DNA of 38,117 nucleotides from Alphaproteobacteria bacterium. GTDB taxonomy: Bacteria; Pseudomonadota; Alphaproteobacteria; Micropepsales; Micropepsaceae. The translations under genes and the position numbers were made by a program. Under the pieces are notes generated by a model that ran no database searches, was not told where the DNA came from, and saw only the letters and a program-made list of their open reading frames with translations. Shown here piece by piece: positions 8,316 through 16,014 of this stretch. Position 1 is the stretch's first letter, and each line of letters starts with the position of its first letter. Location of the stretch: positions 1 to 38,117 of the forward strand of contig JAICHV010000036.1 in NCBI GenBank assembly GCA_025924715.1, given 5' to 3'.

Positions 8316-10286
8316 ATGTCGGCGGTCGGTAAGCTCGATTATCACGGCGATTTCGACGAACAGGGACAACTGGTCGATGTCCCCTTGCGTCCTTCCATGG
8401 CCCAGCGCGCCGCGGCCTCGGCCCGAAAGCCGGCACCCCCGCCCCTGGAGACCTTGGCGCGTCCACGGCCGGCGCCGCCGATCCCGGCGCCCCTGACGCA
8501 AAAGCCGCGTCCCGCCGATCTCACCCTGGACCGTTCCCGCGACGCGCTGCTCACCGCCTTCGGCAAGGCCACCCTGACCGACCGCTATCTGCTGGCCGGC
8601 GAATCCTTCCAGGACATGTTCGCCCGGGTCTCCTGCGCCTATGCCGATGACGTGGCCCATGCCCAGCGGCTCTACGATGCCATGAGCCAGCTCTGGTTCA
8701 TGCCGGCGACGCCGGTGCTGTCCATTGGCGGCACCACCCGCGGATTGCCGATCTCCTGCTTCCTCAATGACGTGTCCGACTCGCTGGACGGCATCGTCGG
8801 CACCTGGAACGAAAATGTCGCTTTGGCCTCCAATGGCGGCGGCATCGGCACCTATTGGGGCAAAGTGCGGTCCATCGGCGAGAAAGTGAAAACCGGCCAG
8901 ACCAGCGGCATCATCCCCTTCATCCATGTCATGGACGGGCTGACGCTGGCCATCAGCCAAGGCTCCCTGCGGCGCGGCTCGGCGGCGGTCTATCTGGACA
9001 TCACCCATCCCGAGATCGAGGAATTCCTCGAGATCCGAAAGGCCACCGGCGATTTCAACCGCAAAAGCCTGAACCTGCATCACGGCATCAACATCACCGA
9101 CGAATTCATGCATGCGGTGCGCGACGGCAAGATGTTCGGCCTCAAAAGCCCCAAAACGGGGGAGGTGATGCGCGAGGTCAATGCCCGCCAGCTCTGGCAG
9201 CGCATCCTGGAAACCCGGCTTCAGACCGGCGAGCCCTATATCCTGAACATCGACCATGTGAACAAGGCGCTGCCCAAGCACCAGCGCGAGCTGGGCCTCA
9301 AGGTCAACACCTCGAACCTGTGCAGCGAGATCACCCTTCCCACCGGGATCGACCATCTGGGCAATGACCGCACCGCGGTGTGCTGCCTGTCCTCCCTCAA
9401 TATCGAGACCTGGGACCAGTGGGCCGAGGCGCCGGGCTTTGTCGAAGACGTGCTGCGCATGCTGGACAATGTCCTGACCAGCTTCATCGAGACCGCGCCC
9501 GACAGCATGGCGCGCGCCAAATACAGCGCCCTGCGCGAACGCTCGGTGGGTCTCGGAGTCATGGGCTTTCACTCCTTCCTTCAGTCCAAATCCATTCCGC
9601 TGGAAAGCGCCATGGCGAAGTCGTGGAACTTACGCATCTTCAAGAAGATACGCCGGGAAGCTGATGCGGCGTCTTATATCCTGGCGGAAGAACGCGGCGC
9701 CTGCCCCGACGCCGCCGAGAAAGGCATGAAGGCCCGTTTCAGCCATAAAATGGCGATCGCGCCCACCGCCAGTATTTCCATCATTTGCGGCGGCACCAGC
9801 GCCTGTGTCGAGCCGATCCCGGCCAATGTTTATACCCACAAGACGCTGTCCGGCGCCTTCTCGGTGCGCAATCCCTATTTGCAGCAATTGCTGGCGTCCA
9901 AGGGCCAGGACACCCCGGAGACCTGGGCCTCGATCGTGGAACAGGAAGGTTCGGTCCAGCATCTGGATTGCCTCAGCGATGACGAGAAATTCGTCTATCG
10001 CACCGCCTTCGAGATCGACCAGCGCTGGGTGATCGAGCTGGCGGCCGACCGCACCCCTTTCATCTGCCAGAGCCAGTCGCTGAACCTCTATCTTCCGGCC
10101 GATATCGAAAAATGGGACCTGCATATGCTGCATTGGACGGCGTGGGAGCGGGGGATCAAGAGCCTGTATTATTGCCGCTCCAAATCCATCAGCCGGGCCG
10201 GTTTTGCCGGGCAGTTGGAAAAAAAGGCGGATAAAGTCGCCGCCGTTCAAAAGACCGACTATGAAGAGTGCCTGGCATGCCAATAG
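8316..10286 (+). CDS. nrdA: Ribonucleoside-diphosphate reductase large subunit, class I
   Basis: A 656-residue catalytic subunit that makes deoxyribonucleotides with NrdB. Active-site residues are present: the redox Cys in LPISCFLND (about 148), the N-x-C-x-E triad in NTSNLCSEI (about 334-338), the partner Cys in TAVCCLSSLN, the tyrosine pair in SLYYCRS near the C-terminus, and a C-terminal ECLACQ redox tail. The first 75 residues are Ala/Pro-rich (for example KPAPPPLETLARPRPAPPIPAP) and show no ATP-cone. ATG 8316 has GAGGGGG 6 nt upstream; the in-frame ATG at 8310 is too close to that site. It overlaps nrdB. Confidence 0.95.
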   Translation: MSAVGKLDYHGDFDEQGQLVDVPLRPSMAQRAAASARKPAPPPLETLARPRPAPPIPAPLTQKPRPADLTLDRSRDALLTAFGKATLTDRYLLAGESFQDMFARVSCAYADDVAHAQRLYDAMSQLWFMPATPVLSIGGTTRGLPISCFLNDVSDSLDGIVGTWNENVALASNGGGIGTYWGKVRSIGEKVKTGQTSGIIPFIHVMDGLTLAISQGSLRRGSAAVYLDITHPEIEEFLEIRKATGDFNRKSLNLHHGINITDEFMHAVRDGKMFGLKSPKTGEVMREVNARQLWQRILETRLQTGEPYILNIDHVNKALPKHQRELGLKVNTSNLCSEITLPTGIDHLGNDRTAVCCLSSLNIETWDQWAEAPGFVEDVLRMLDNVLTSFIETAPDSMARAKYSALRERSVGLGVMGFHSFLQSKSIPLESAMAKSWNLRIFKKIRREADAASYILAEERGACPDAAEKGMKARFSHKMAIAPTASISIICGGTSACVEPIPANVYTHKTLSGAFSVRNPYLQQLLASKGQDTPETWASIVEQEGSVQHLDCLSDDEKFVYRTAFEIDQRWVIELAADRTPFICQSQSLNLYLPADIEKWDLHMLHWTAWERGIKSLYYCRSKSISRAGFAGQLEKKADKVAAVQKTDYEECLACQ

Positions 10287-11365
10287 ACTTCGGAAAAGCA
10301 GACCCGCGCGCCCTGATCGGCACCGGCAAGGTCGGATTGCTCACCTCCAGCGGCACTTATGACGTCGAACGCTACCCTTGGGCCTATGATTGCTGGAAGC
10401 GCCAGCAGCAGACCCATTGGATGGGCGAGGAAGTCCCGCTGGGCGCCGATATCAAGGATTGGCAATCGGGCCGGCTGACCGACTCCGAAAAGAATCTGCT
10501 GACCCAGATCTTCCGCTTCTTCACCCAATCCGACGTCGAAGTGGGCGACAATTATCTCAAGCGCTACATCCCCATCTTCCAGCCCCTGGAAGTGCAGATG
10601 ATGATGGCCGCCTTCACCAATATGGAGACGGTGCATATCGACGCCTATGCCTTGCTGCTGAAGACGCTGGGCATGCCCAAGACCGAATTCGCCGCCTTCC
10701 GCGATTATGACGCGATGCGGGCCAAGGCCGATTACATGCACAGCTTCGGCGTCGGCACCGTCAGCGACGTGGCCCGCACCCTGGCCATGTTCGGCGCCTT
10801 CACCGAAGGCATGGCGCTGTTCGCCAGCTTTGCCATGCTTTTGAACTTCCCCCGCCACAACAAGATGAACGGCATGGGCCAGATCGTGAGCTGGTCGGTG
10901 CGCGACGAAAGCCTGCACTGCGAAGGCATCACCAAGCTCTATCATACCTGGAACGAGGAAACCGGCGCCGTCACCAAAGCGGTGCGCGACGACATCACCG
11001 ATGTCGCCAAGACCATGGTCGGCCTGGAAGAGCGCTTCATCGACCTGGCCTTCGGCCTGGGCGAGATCCAGGGCATGAGGTGCGAGGATATCAAGGCCTA
11101 TATCCGCTACATCGCCGATTGGCGGCTGACGCAGTTGAAGCTGGTACCGGTGTTCGGCAATTTCGAGGAAAGCGAAAGCGGTTATCGCCAGTTGAAACCG
11201 CACCCGCTGCCCTGGCTGGTCGAAATCCTCAACGGCGTCGAACACGCCAATTTCTTCGAACAACGCGCCACCGAATATTCCAAAGGCGCCACCAGCGGAA
11301 GCTGGGACGGCGACGAGGGCGTGTGGGCCAATTTCGACAAGCGAAATCAAATCGCGGCGGAGTAG
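10277..11365 (+). CDS. nrdB: Ribonucleoside-diphosphate reductase small subunit, class I
   Basis: A 362-residue ferritin-fold radical subunit. In METVHIDAYALLL the Glu, His and Tyr have the spacing of the E. coli E115-H118-Y122 set, so a tyrosyl radical next to a dimetal site is expected. Other metal ligands fit AFTEGMALF and SVRDESLHCEG, plus the Asp in FFTQSDVEVG. There is no N-terminal ATP-cone. The ATG at 10277 follows GAAGAG by 8 nt; a GTG at 10268 is in frame but less well placed. It overlaps nrdA by 10 nt, which suggests translational coupling and balanced subunit synthesis. Confidence 0.95.
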   Translation: MPIDFGKADPRALIGTGKVGLLTSSGTYDVERYPWAYDCWKRQQQTHWMGEEVPLGADIKDWQSGRLTDSEKNLLTQIFRFFTQSDVEVGDNYLKRYIPIFQPLEVQMMMAAFTNMETVHIDAYALLLKTLGMPKTEFAAFRDYDAMRAKADYMHSFGVGTVSDVARTLAMFGAFTEGMALFASFAMLLNFPRHNKMNGMGQIVSWSVRDESLHCEGITKLYHTWNEETGAVTKAVRDDITDVAKTMVGLEERFIDLAFGLGEIQGMRCEDIKAYIRYIADWRLTQLKLVPVFGNFEESESGYRQLKPHPLPWLVEILNGVEHANFFEQRATEYSKGATSGSWDGDEGVWANFDKRNQIAAE

Positions 11366-11378
11366 GCGTTCCCAACTT

Positions 11379-11399
11379 CCGTCATAGCCGGCATGACGG
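11379..11399 (+). terminator. Possible terminator hairpin after nrdB
   Basis: CCGTCAT (11379-11385), loop AGCCGGC, ATGACGG (11393-11399), a perfect 7-bp stem that begins 14 nt after the nrdB stop codon. No T-run follows, so intrinsic termination is uncertain. Confidence 0.4.
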
Positions 11400-11434
11400 G
11401 TTAGGTCAGATGCGTAACGTCGCCCTCAGTGGCC

Positions 11435-11566
11435 GACCCTCCCCTTGAGGGAGGGTCGAAATTTGCAACGCAAATTTCGGGGAGGGGGCCTGGTGGTGAG
11501 ACTTGCCCCTCCCCGAAAATTCTTCGCTCTGCTCAGAATTTATCGACCCTTCCTCAAGGGGAGGGT
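11435..11566. repeat. Composite palindromic repeat element (MITE-like)
   Basis: Five nested palindromes stand end to end. GACCCTCCC/GGGAGGGTC at 11435-11457 (loop CTTGA); GAAATTTGC/GCAAATTTC at 11458-11478 (loop AAC); CGGGGAGGGG (11478-11487) pairs with CCCCTCCCCG (11506-11515); AAATTCT (11517-11523) pairs with AGAATTT (11535-11541); ACCCTTCC/GGGAGGGT at 11546-11566 with one mismatch. The outer units are inverted copies of one another, so the whole 132 bp could fold as one long hairpin. It fills the gap between nrdB and the convergent beta-lactamase gene. Elements of this build are common between alphaproteobacterial genes. Confidence 0.8.
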
Positions 11567-11574
11567 GGAATTCG

Positions 11575-12456
11575 TTAATTGTGCCTCGCCTTTTCCTGTG
11601 CGAGCCGTTTGGCAAGCCCCTCGCGCGAAGATTGCGCATAAGCGCGGCAGGCGCCCCGATCGACAAAGGCGTCGGGTTTGCCCTTTTCCCGCGCGGCAAG
11701 GCGACCGAGAACATTCGAAAAGCCAGGATGCGGGGTCAGCAAGATGTCGCAAGGTAGGGCATTCAGCACGGCGAAACTTTTGTCAAAACCGTGCAGCAAA
11801 TCGCGATGATCGATAAAGCGATAGCCGTCATCCGAGACGGCTGTCAGACTGTCGGCATAGACGATATGCAGGCAGCGCGTTTTTTCGCAGGCCAGCCAGG
11901 TCCAGCTCGTGCCGCCCGGCGTATGGCCCGGCGTGAAATGCGCCGTCAGCGCCAGCGGTCCCACATGGACGGTCTGGCCGTCGGAAATTGTTTCAATATG
12001 CGAGACAGCGGCGATCGGCAGCGCGGAGCGGATCTGGGGATCGTCCGGCAGGTCATGGCCCCGCTCCAAGAGCCGAGCGCTCCAGGGGCTGAGGGCCACT
12101 GTCGCATGGCTGAGGCGTTGCAGCCCTGCGATGCCGCCCGCATGGTCATGATGGGCGTGGGAATTCAAAATCAACTTGATATCTTCCGGGCGAAAACCCA
12201 AACCGCGAATATGCTCGGCGATCTGAGGCGCGGATTCCGCCAAATCGCCATCGATCAGCACCAATCCTTGATCGGTAGCGATCAGGATCGAACTGAGCTG
12301 CGCGGTACCGACATAATAGGTATTGCCGTAAATCCGGAACGGCTTTTGCGGCGCGTTCATGGCGGCACAAGAGGCGCAAGCCGCTGGCGGGGCGGGCGCC
12401 TGCGCGCGTGCGGGCAGGACACTCAAAAGCAGGGCTATGGCGTAGGGCCATTTCAT
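11575..12456 (-). CDS. Subclass B3 metallo-beta-lactamase
   Basis: A 293-residue periplasmic zinc hydrolase. A signal peptide ends at about residue 18 (LPARA-QA). Zinc ligands are visible: H100-A-H102-H103-D104-H105 (the HxHxDH motif in SHAHHDHAGG), His178 in TPGHTPGG and His243 in TPHPG. Ser203 in ADSLTAVSDDGYRF replaces the Cys of B1/B2 enzymes, which together with the SHAHxDHAGG form points to subclass B3. Such enzymes hydrolyse penicillins, cephalosporins and often carbapenems, although many environmental B3 homologues have weak or unknown activity. The gene is flanked by palindromic repeats on both sides. Start context is weak; the signal peptide supports the chosen ATG. Confidence 0.88.
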   Translation of the reverse strand: MKWPYAIALLLSVLPARAQAPAPPAACASCAAMNAPQKPFRIYGNTYYVGTAQLSSILIATDQGLVLIDGDLAESAPQIAEHIRGLGFRPEDIKLILNSHAHHDHAGGIAGLQRLSHATVALSPWSARLLERGHDLPDDPQIRSALPIAAVSHIETISDGQTVHVGPLALTAHFTPGHTPGGTSWTWLACEKTRCLHIVYADSLTAVSDDGYRFIDHRDLLHGFDKSFAVLNALPCDILLTPHPGFSNVLGRLAAREKGKPDAFVDRGACRAYAQSSREGLAKRLAQEKARHN

Positions 12457-12489
12457 GGCGCCAAGCTGACATGCCGGCTGGCCGCCCGT

Positions 12490-12542
12490 CTATCCCCGCA
12501 AAGCGTTGCGCAGGGATCGACCCTCCCCTTGAGGGAGGGTGG
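12490..12542. repeat. Second copy of the CCCTCCC palindromic repeat
   Basis: ACCCTCCC (12520-12527), loop CTTGA, GGGAGGGT (12533-12540) repeats the outer unit of the element at 11435-11566. Next to it, CGCAA...TTGCG (within 12497-12510) forms a small palindrome in the place where the other copy has its variable AAATTTGC unit. It lies 10 bp beyond the stop codon of the GIY-YIG gene and just upstream of the beta-lactamase gene. Confidence 0.7.
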
Positions 12543-12551
12543 AAGAAATTG

Positions 12552-12809
12552 CTACCGCGCTTCTCCCCGCAACGCCGCTCTGAAATTTTTGTCCCGCTTC
12601 AAGACAAACTCCCGCCGCATCGCGCCTTTGCGGGTGCGGTGCTTCTCGGCATAGAGCAGGGCCCATGTCCGCCCCCGCGTCGTTTTGGCGCCGCGCACCG
12701 CGCCATTGTGTTCGTCCAGGCGCCGCTCCAGATCCAGGGTCCAGCCGACATAAGTGATTGTGCGGCCTGAGGGATTGGTGGCGGCGAGGACATAGACAAA
12801 AGACGGCAT
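12552..12809 (-). CDS. GIY-YIG domain nuclease-like protein
   Basis: 85 residues comprising only a GIY-YIG fold, as in the UPF0213/YhbQ group. Motif parts: VYVLA (5-9) and TYVGWT (19-24) stand for GIY...YIG; Arg30 and His34 in ERRLDEHN lie on the first helix; Glu67 in MRREF is the probable metal-binding catalytic residue; KRDKNFRAAL closes the fold. The function of these single-domain proteins is not well established; DNA nicking or structure-specific cleavage is inferred from the fold. The gene is bounded on its 3' side by a palindromic repeat and is divergent from the MarR efflux operon. Confidence 0.85.
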   Translation of the reverse strand: MPSFVYVLAATNPSGRTITYVGWTLDLERRLDEHNGAVRGAKTTRGRTWALLYAEKHRTRKGAMRREFVLKRDKNFRAALRGEAR

Positions 12810-12885
12810 GCGAGTTTGTCCCGCGATTTGCGCAGAGCTGGCAAGACAAAAAATCCGGCTTGCCCCTCGGCGCCCCCCGGCGTAT

Positions 12886-12905
12886 ATGCTTGCTCAAGCA
12901 AGTAT
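12886..12905. promoter_or_regulatory. Probable MarR operator of the efflux operon
   Basis: ATGCTTGC (12886-12893), TCAA, GCAAGTAT (12898-12905) is a 20-bp inverted repeat with one mismatch. It is located 30 bp before the MarR start codon, in the intergenic region divergent from the GIY-YIG gene. Size, symmetry and position fit a self-regulating MarR dimer site. Confidence 0.6.
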
Positions 12906-12935
12906 TGTCCCGGCAATTAATTCCCTGCACGGATC

Positions 12936-13469
12936 ATGGTTTTGGCGCGGCCCTATTACCGCAAGGCGAATTATTCGATGGCCAATTCGGTCGGCTATCT
13001 GATGCGCATGTCGATCAACCGCGTGCTGCCGCAGATGGAAGCCCTGTTCCAGGACCAGGAACTGACTTTCTCGCAATGGACCACCCTGGTGGCGCTGCAT
13101 GACGGGCGCATCACCACGGCGGGGGACCTGGCGCATAATATCTGCCATGACGCCGGCTCGCTGACGCGGCTGATCGACCAGATGGAAAAGCGCGGCTTGG
13201 TGACCCGGCGCCGCAGCCAGACCGACCGGCGGGTGGTCACGCTCGGCCTCACCGCGCGCGGTGCCGCTTTGGTGGAGCAGTTGGCGCCGCGGGTGATGGG
13301 ACTCTGGAACGGGCTTTTGTCGGATTTCAGCCATGCCGAAATCGACACCTTGATTGCATTGCTCACCCGCCTTGCCATCGCCGCCGAAGGCAAAGGCAGC
13401 AAACCGGCGACGCTGCTGATCTCCGGAGCACCGATCGGCAAAAGCGTCGCCCGAAAGGCCAAAGCATGA
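12936..13469 (+). CDS. MarR family transcriptional regulator of efflux operon
   Basis: A 177-residue winged-helix regulator. The DNA-binding part is clear: TTAGDLAHNICHDAGSLTRLIDQMEKRGLVTRRRSQTDRRVVTLGLTARG (about residues 55-105), including the wing with DRR. MarR proteins usually repress their own operon until a small toxic ligand binds. It is the first gene of a four-gene unit with NodT, EmrA and EmrB homologues, and overlaps the next gene as ATGA. The ribosome site is weak at 12936; ATG 12978 is an alternative in-frame start. Confidence 0.9.
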   Translation: MVLARPYYRKANYSMANSVGYLMRMSINRVLPQMEALFQDQELTFSQWTTLVALHDGRITTAGDLAHNICHDAGSLTRLIDQMEKRGLVTRRRSQTDRRVVTLGLTARGAALVEQLAPRVMGLWNGLLSDFSHAEIDTLIALLTRLAIAAEGKGSKPATLLISGAPIGKSVARKAKA

Positions 13470-14884
13470 AAAAGCCCCTGGCTCTTTTGGCGCTGCTGCT
13501 GCTGGGCGCCTGCGTTCCCAAAGATGCGCCGCAGGTGACGCCGCTCGAACCCGCACAGCTCGGCCTCGGCGCCGCGGCGGCGCCCCGCGTCCAGGGCGAA
13601 TGGTGGAAAGCTTTTGGCGATCCGCAAGCCGACCGGCTGGCCGCCCAGGTCGTGGCGGGCAATCCGACGCTGCAGGCGGCGCTAGCGCGCATCCGCGGGG
13701 CGCGGGCTGAGCTGCAAAGCGCCAATGCCGCCGACCAGCCGCAGATCGAGCTGCAAGGCTCCGAACAGCGCGAATTGCTCAGCAAAGACTTCATCATCCC
13801 GCCGCCTTATGCCGGCACCTGGCGCTGGATGGGAAATGTTCAGGCCAACCTGACCTGGAGCCTGGATTTCTGGGGCAAGCAGGCGGCCTTGATCGCCAAG
13901 GCGCAGGATCAGGCCCAGGCGGCGGCGCTTGACGCCCAGGCGGCGCGGCTGGCGCTGTCAGGCGCTTTTGCCCAGGCTTATATCGATCTGTATCTGGCCT
14001 ATGTCAGCGCCGACATCGCCGACCAGGCGGTGGCCGAGCGCGAGGAGATTCTGCGCCTGACGCAAAACCGCTTCAATGCCGGGCTGGAAAATCCGCAAAG
14101 CCTGGAACAGGCCAAATCCGCCCTGTCGGCGAGCAAAAGCTATCGCCTGCGCCTGTCCGCCCAGCGCGACCTGGATGTTCACGCCATCGCCGCCTTGGCG
14201 GGGCAGGGGGCGGCGGACTATGGGGCGATCACTCGCCCGACGCCCAAGCTGGACGTGGCGCTGCCGATGCCGGCCAGCCTGCCCGCCGATCTGCTATCGC
14301 GCCGCCCCGACATCTTGGCGGCGCGGGCGCGTATCGATGCGGCGATGCAAGGACGCGCCGCCGCAAAAGCCGATTTCTATCCCAATATCGACATCACGGC
14401 TTTCGCAGGGTTTCAGGCGATCGGGCTTTCCAATCTCGCTTCCGGCGATGCCTTCACCACGGGCCTGGGCCCCGCTGTTCATCTGCCGATCTTCGACGCC
14501 GGCAAATTGCGGGCCGACTATCGCGGCGCCACGGCGAAGCTCGATGAAGCAGTGGCCGATTACAATGGCGCGGTGGTCAATGCCATCAAGCAAAGCGCCG
14601 ATGCCATGACGCAAGTCTCCAGCCTGGCACAGCAGCGCGCCGAGCTGGAAAATTCCCTGGCCAGCGCCGAGAAAAGTTTCGCCTTTGCCCAGACCCGCTA
14701 CAAAACCGGCCTGTCCGATCAGGTCACGCTGCTGGGTGCGGAAAACAATGTCCTGCTGCTGCGCCAGCAATATGCCGCTTTGATGACCCAGCAGGTCGGC
14801 CAGCGCATTCTGTTGATGCTGTCGGTCGGCGGCGGCTTCAACCCAACCGATATTACCGTTGCCTATAAGGATAAGACGCCATGA
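13466..14884 (+). CDS. NodT-family outer membrane efflux lipoprotein
   Basis: 472 residues, a TolC-like outer-membrane channel. The signal peptide ends in a lipobox, LLLGAC (Cys16), so the mature protein is probably lipid-anchored, as in NodT/OprM types. Two repeated outer-membrane efflux domains are visible (about 55-245 and 265-455), with the typical helical patterns NPTLQAALARIRGARAELQSANA and RRPDILAARARIDAAMQGRAAAKADFYPNIDI. It would form the exit duct for the EmrA-EmrB pump encoded next. ATGA overlaps occur at both ends of the gene. Confidence 0.92.
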   Translation: MKKPLALLALLLLGACVPKDAPQVTPLEPAQLGLGAAAAPRVQGEWWKAFGDPQADRLAAQVVAGNPTLQAALARIRGARAELQSANAADQPQIELQGSEQRELLSKDFIIPPPYAGTWRWMGNVQANLTWSLDFWGKQAALIAKAQDQAQAAALDAQAARLALSGAFAQAYIDLYLAYVSADIADQAVAEREEILRLTQNRFNAGLENPQSLEQAKSALSASKSYRLRLSAQRDLDVHAIAALAGQGAADYGAITRPTPKLDVALPMPASLPADLLSRRPDILAARARIDAAMQGRAAAKADFYPNIDITAFAGFQAIGLSNLASGDAFTTGLGPAVHLPIFDAGKLRADYRGATAKLDEAVADYNGAVVNAIKQSADAMTQVSSLAQQRAELENSLASAEKSFAFAQTRYKTGLSDQVTLLGAENNVLLLRQQYAALMTQQVGQRILLMLSVGGGFNPTDITVAYKDKTP

Positions 14885-16014
14885 GCAGTTCCGGCAAACG
14901 CCAGCGCGGTTTTTTGATTCTGGGCGCCCTGCTTTTGGTGGGGGCGGTCGCCTGGGGCCTATATTGGTTCCTGCATGCCCGCTTTTTCGAAAGCACCGAT
15001 GACGCCTATGTCGCCGGCAATGTGGTGGCGGTGACCAGCCGCGAAAACGCCACCGTGCTGGCGCTGCATGCCGACAACACCCAAAGCGTCAAACAGGGCC
15101 AGCTCCTGATCGAGATGGATCCCGCCGTGGCGCAAGTGAATTTGCTGGCGGCTGAGGCCAATCTCGCCCGGGCGGTACGCCAGGTGCGCGGCGAATTCTC
15201 CGGCGCCGACACCTTCGGCGCCCAGCTCCGCCAGGCGCAAGTGCAATTGACCCAGGCCCGCGCCGATTATCAGCGCCGGCTGGAAGCCTCCAAAGGCGGG
15301 GCGGTTTCCGGCGAGGAATTGGCCCATGCCAAGGATGCGCTGAGCGCGGCCGAGGCCGCCGTCGCCGCGGCGCAAAGCGGGCATGCGCGCGCCTTGACCC
15401 AGATTTCGGGCGCCTCCGTCGCCGGCAATCCCGATGTCCTGGCGGCGGAAGCGGCGCTGCGCAATGCGGTGATCTCCCTGGGGCATATGCGGGTGGTGGC
15501 GCCGCTGGACGGCGTCATCGCCCAGCGCAGCGTCCAAGTCGGGCAGCAAGTCGCGGCCGGAACCCCGCTGATGGCGGTGGTGCCGCTGAACAATGTCTGG
15601 GTCGACGCCAATTTCAAGGAAGTGCAGCTTTCCAATATGCGCATCGGCCAGCCCGTCACCGTCACCGCCGACATCTATGGCGGCAGCGTCACCTATCACG
15701 GCCATATCGAAGGCCTGGGCGCCGGTTCGGGCAGCGCCTTCGCGCTGCTGCCGCCGCAGAACGCATCGGGCAACTGGATCAAGATCGTGCAGCGGGTGCC
15801 GGTGCGCATCGCCCTCGACCCCGCAGAACTGCGCGACCATCCCTTGCGCGTGGGCCTCAGTGTGAGCGCGCAGGTCGATATCCGCGACAGTTCGGGTCCG
15901 CTGGCGACCTCGCGGGTCGGCGCCGGTTCTATGCGGGCGGTGACCGGCGAGGATAGCGAGCCTGAGGCGAATGCGTTGATCGCCCGGATCCTGCGGCAGA
16001 ACGGCGCCCGGTGA
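14881..16014 (+). CDS. emrA: EmrA/HlyD-type membrane fusion protein
   Basis: 377 residues with one N-terminal membrane anchor (about 11-31, LILGALLLVGAVAWGLYWFL) and a periplasmic adaptor. STDDAYVAGNVVAVTSRENATVLAL is the first lipoyl half and MRVVAPLDGVIAQRSVQVGQQV the second, with a helical hairpin between them (about 85-170). NNVWVDANFKEVQLSNMRIGQPVTV is characteristic of EmrA. It bridges the EmrB-like inner-membrane pump and the NodT channel. Translation is coupled at both ends. Confidence 0.92.
   Translation: MSSSGKRQRGFLILGALLLVGAVAWGLYWFLHARFFESTDDAYVAGNVVAVTSRENATVLALHADNTQSVKQGQLLIEMDPAVAQVNLLAAEANLARAVRQVRGEFSGADTFGAQLRQAQVQLTQARADYQRRLEASKGGAVSGEELAHAKDALSAAEAAVAAAQSGHARALTQISGASVAGNPDVLAAEAALRNAVISLGHMRVVAPLDGVIAQRSVQVGQQVAAGTPLMAVVPLNNVWVDANFKEVQLSNMRIGQPVTVTADIYGGSVTYHGHIEGLGAGSGSAFALLPPQNASGNWIKIVQRVPVRIALDPAELRDHPLRVGLSVSAQVDIRDSSGPLATSRVGAGSMRAVTGEDSEPEANALIARILRQNGAR

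Noticed and set aside
7965..9572. A 535-codon open frame on the minus strand opposite nrdA
   Set aside because: It is antisense to a gene with clear catalytic motifs; the translation is a low-complexity His/Gly/Asp-rich shadow typical of GC-rich DNA.
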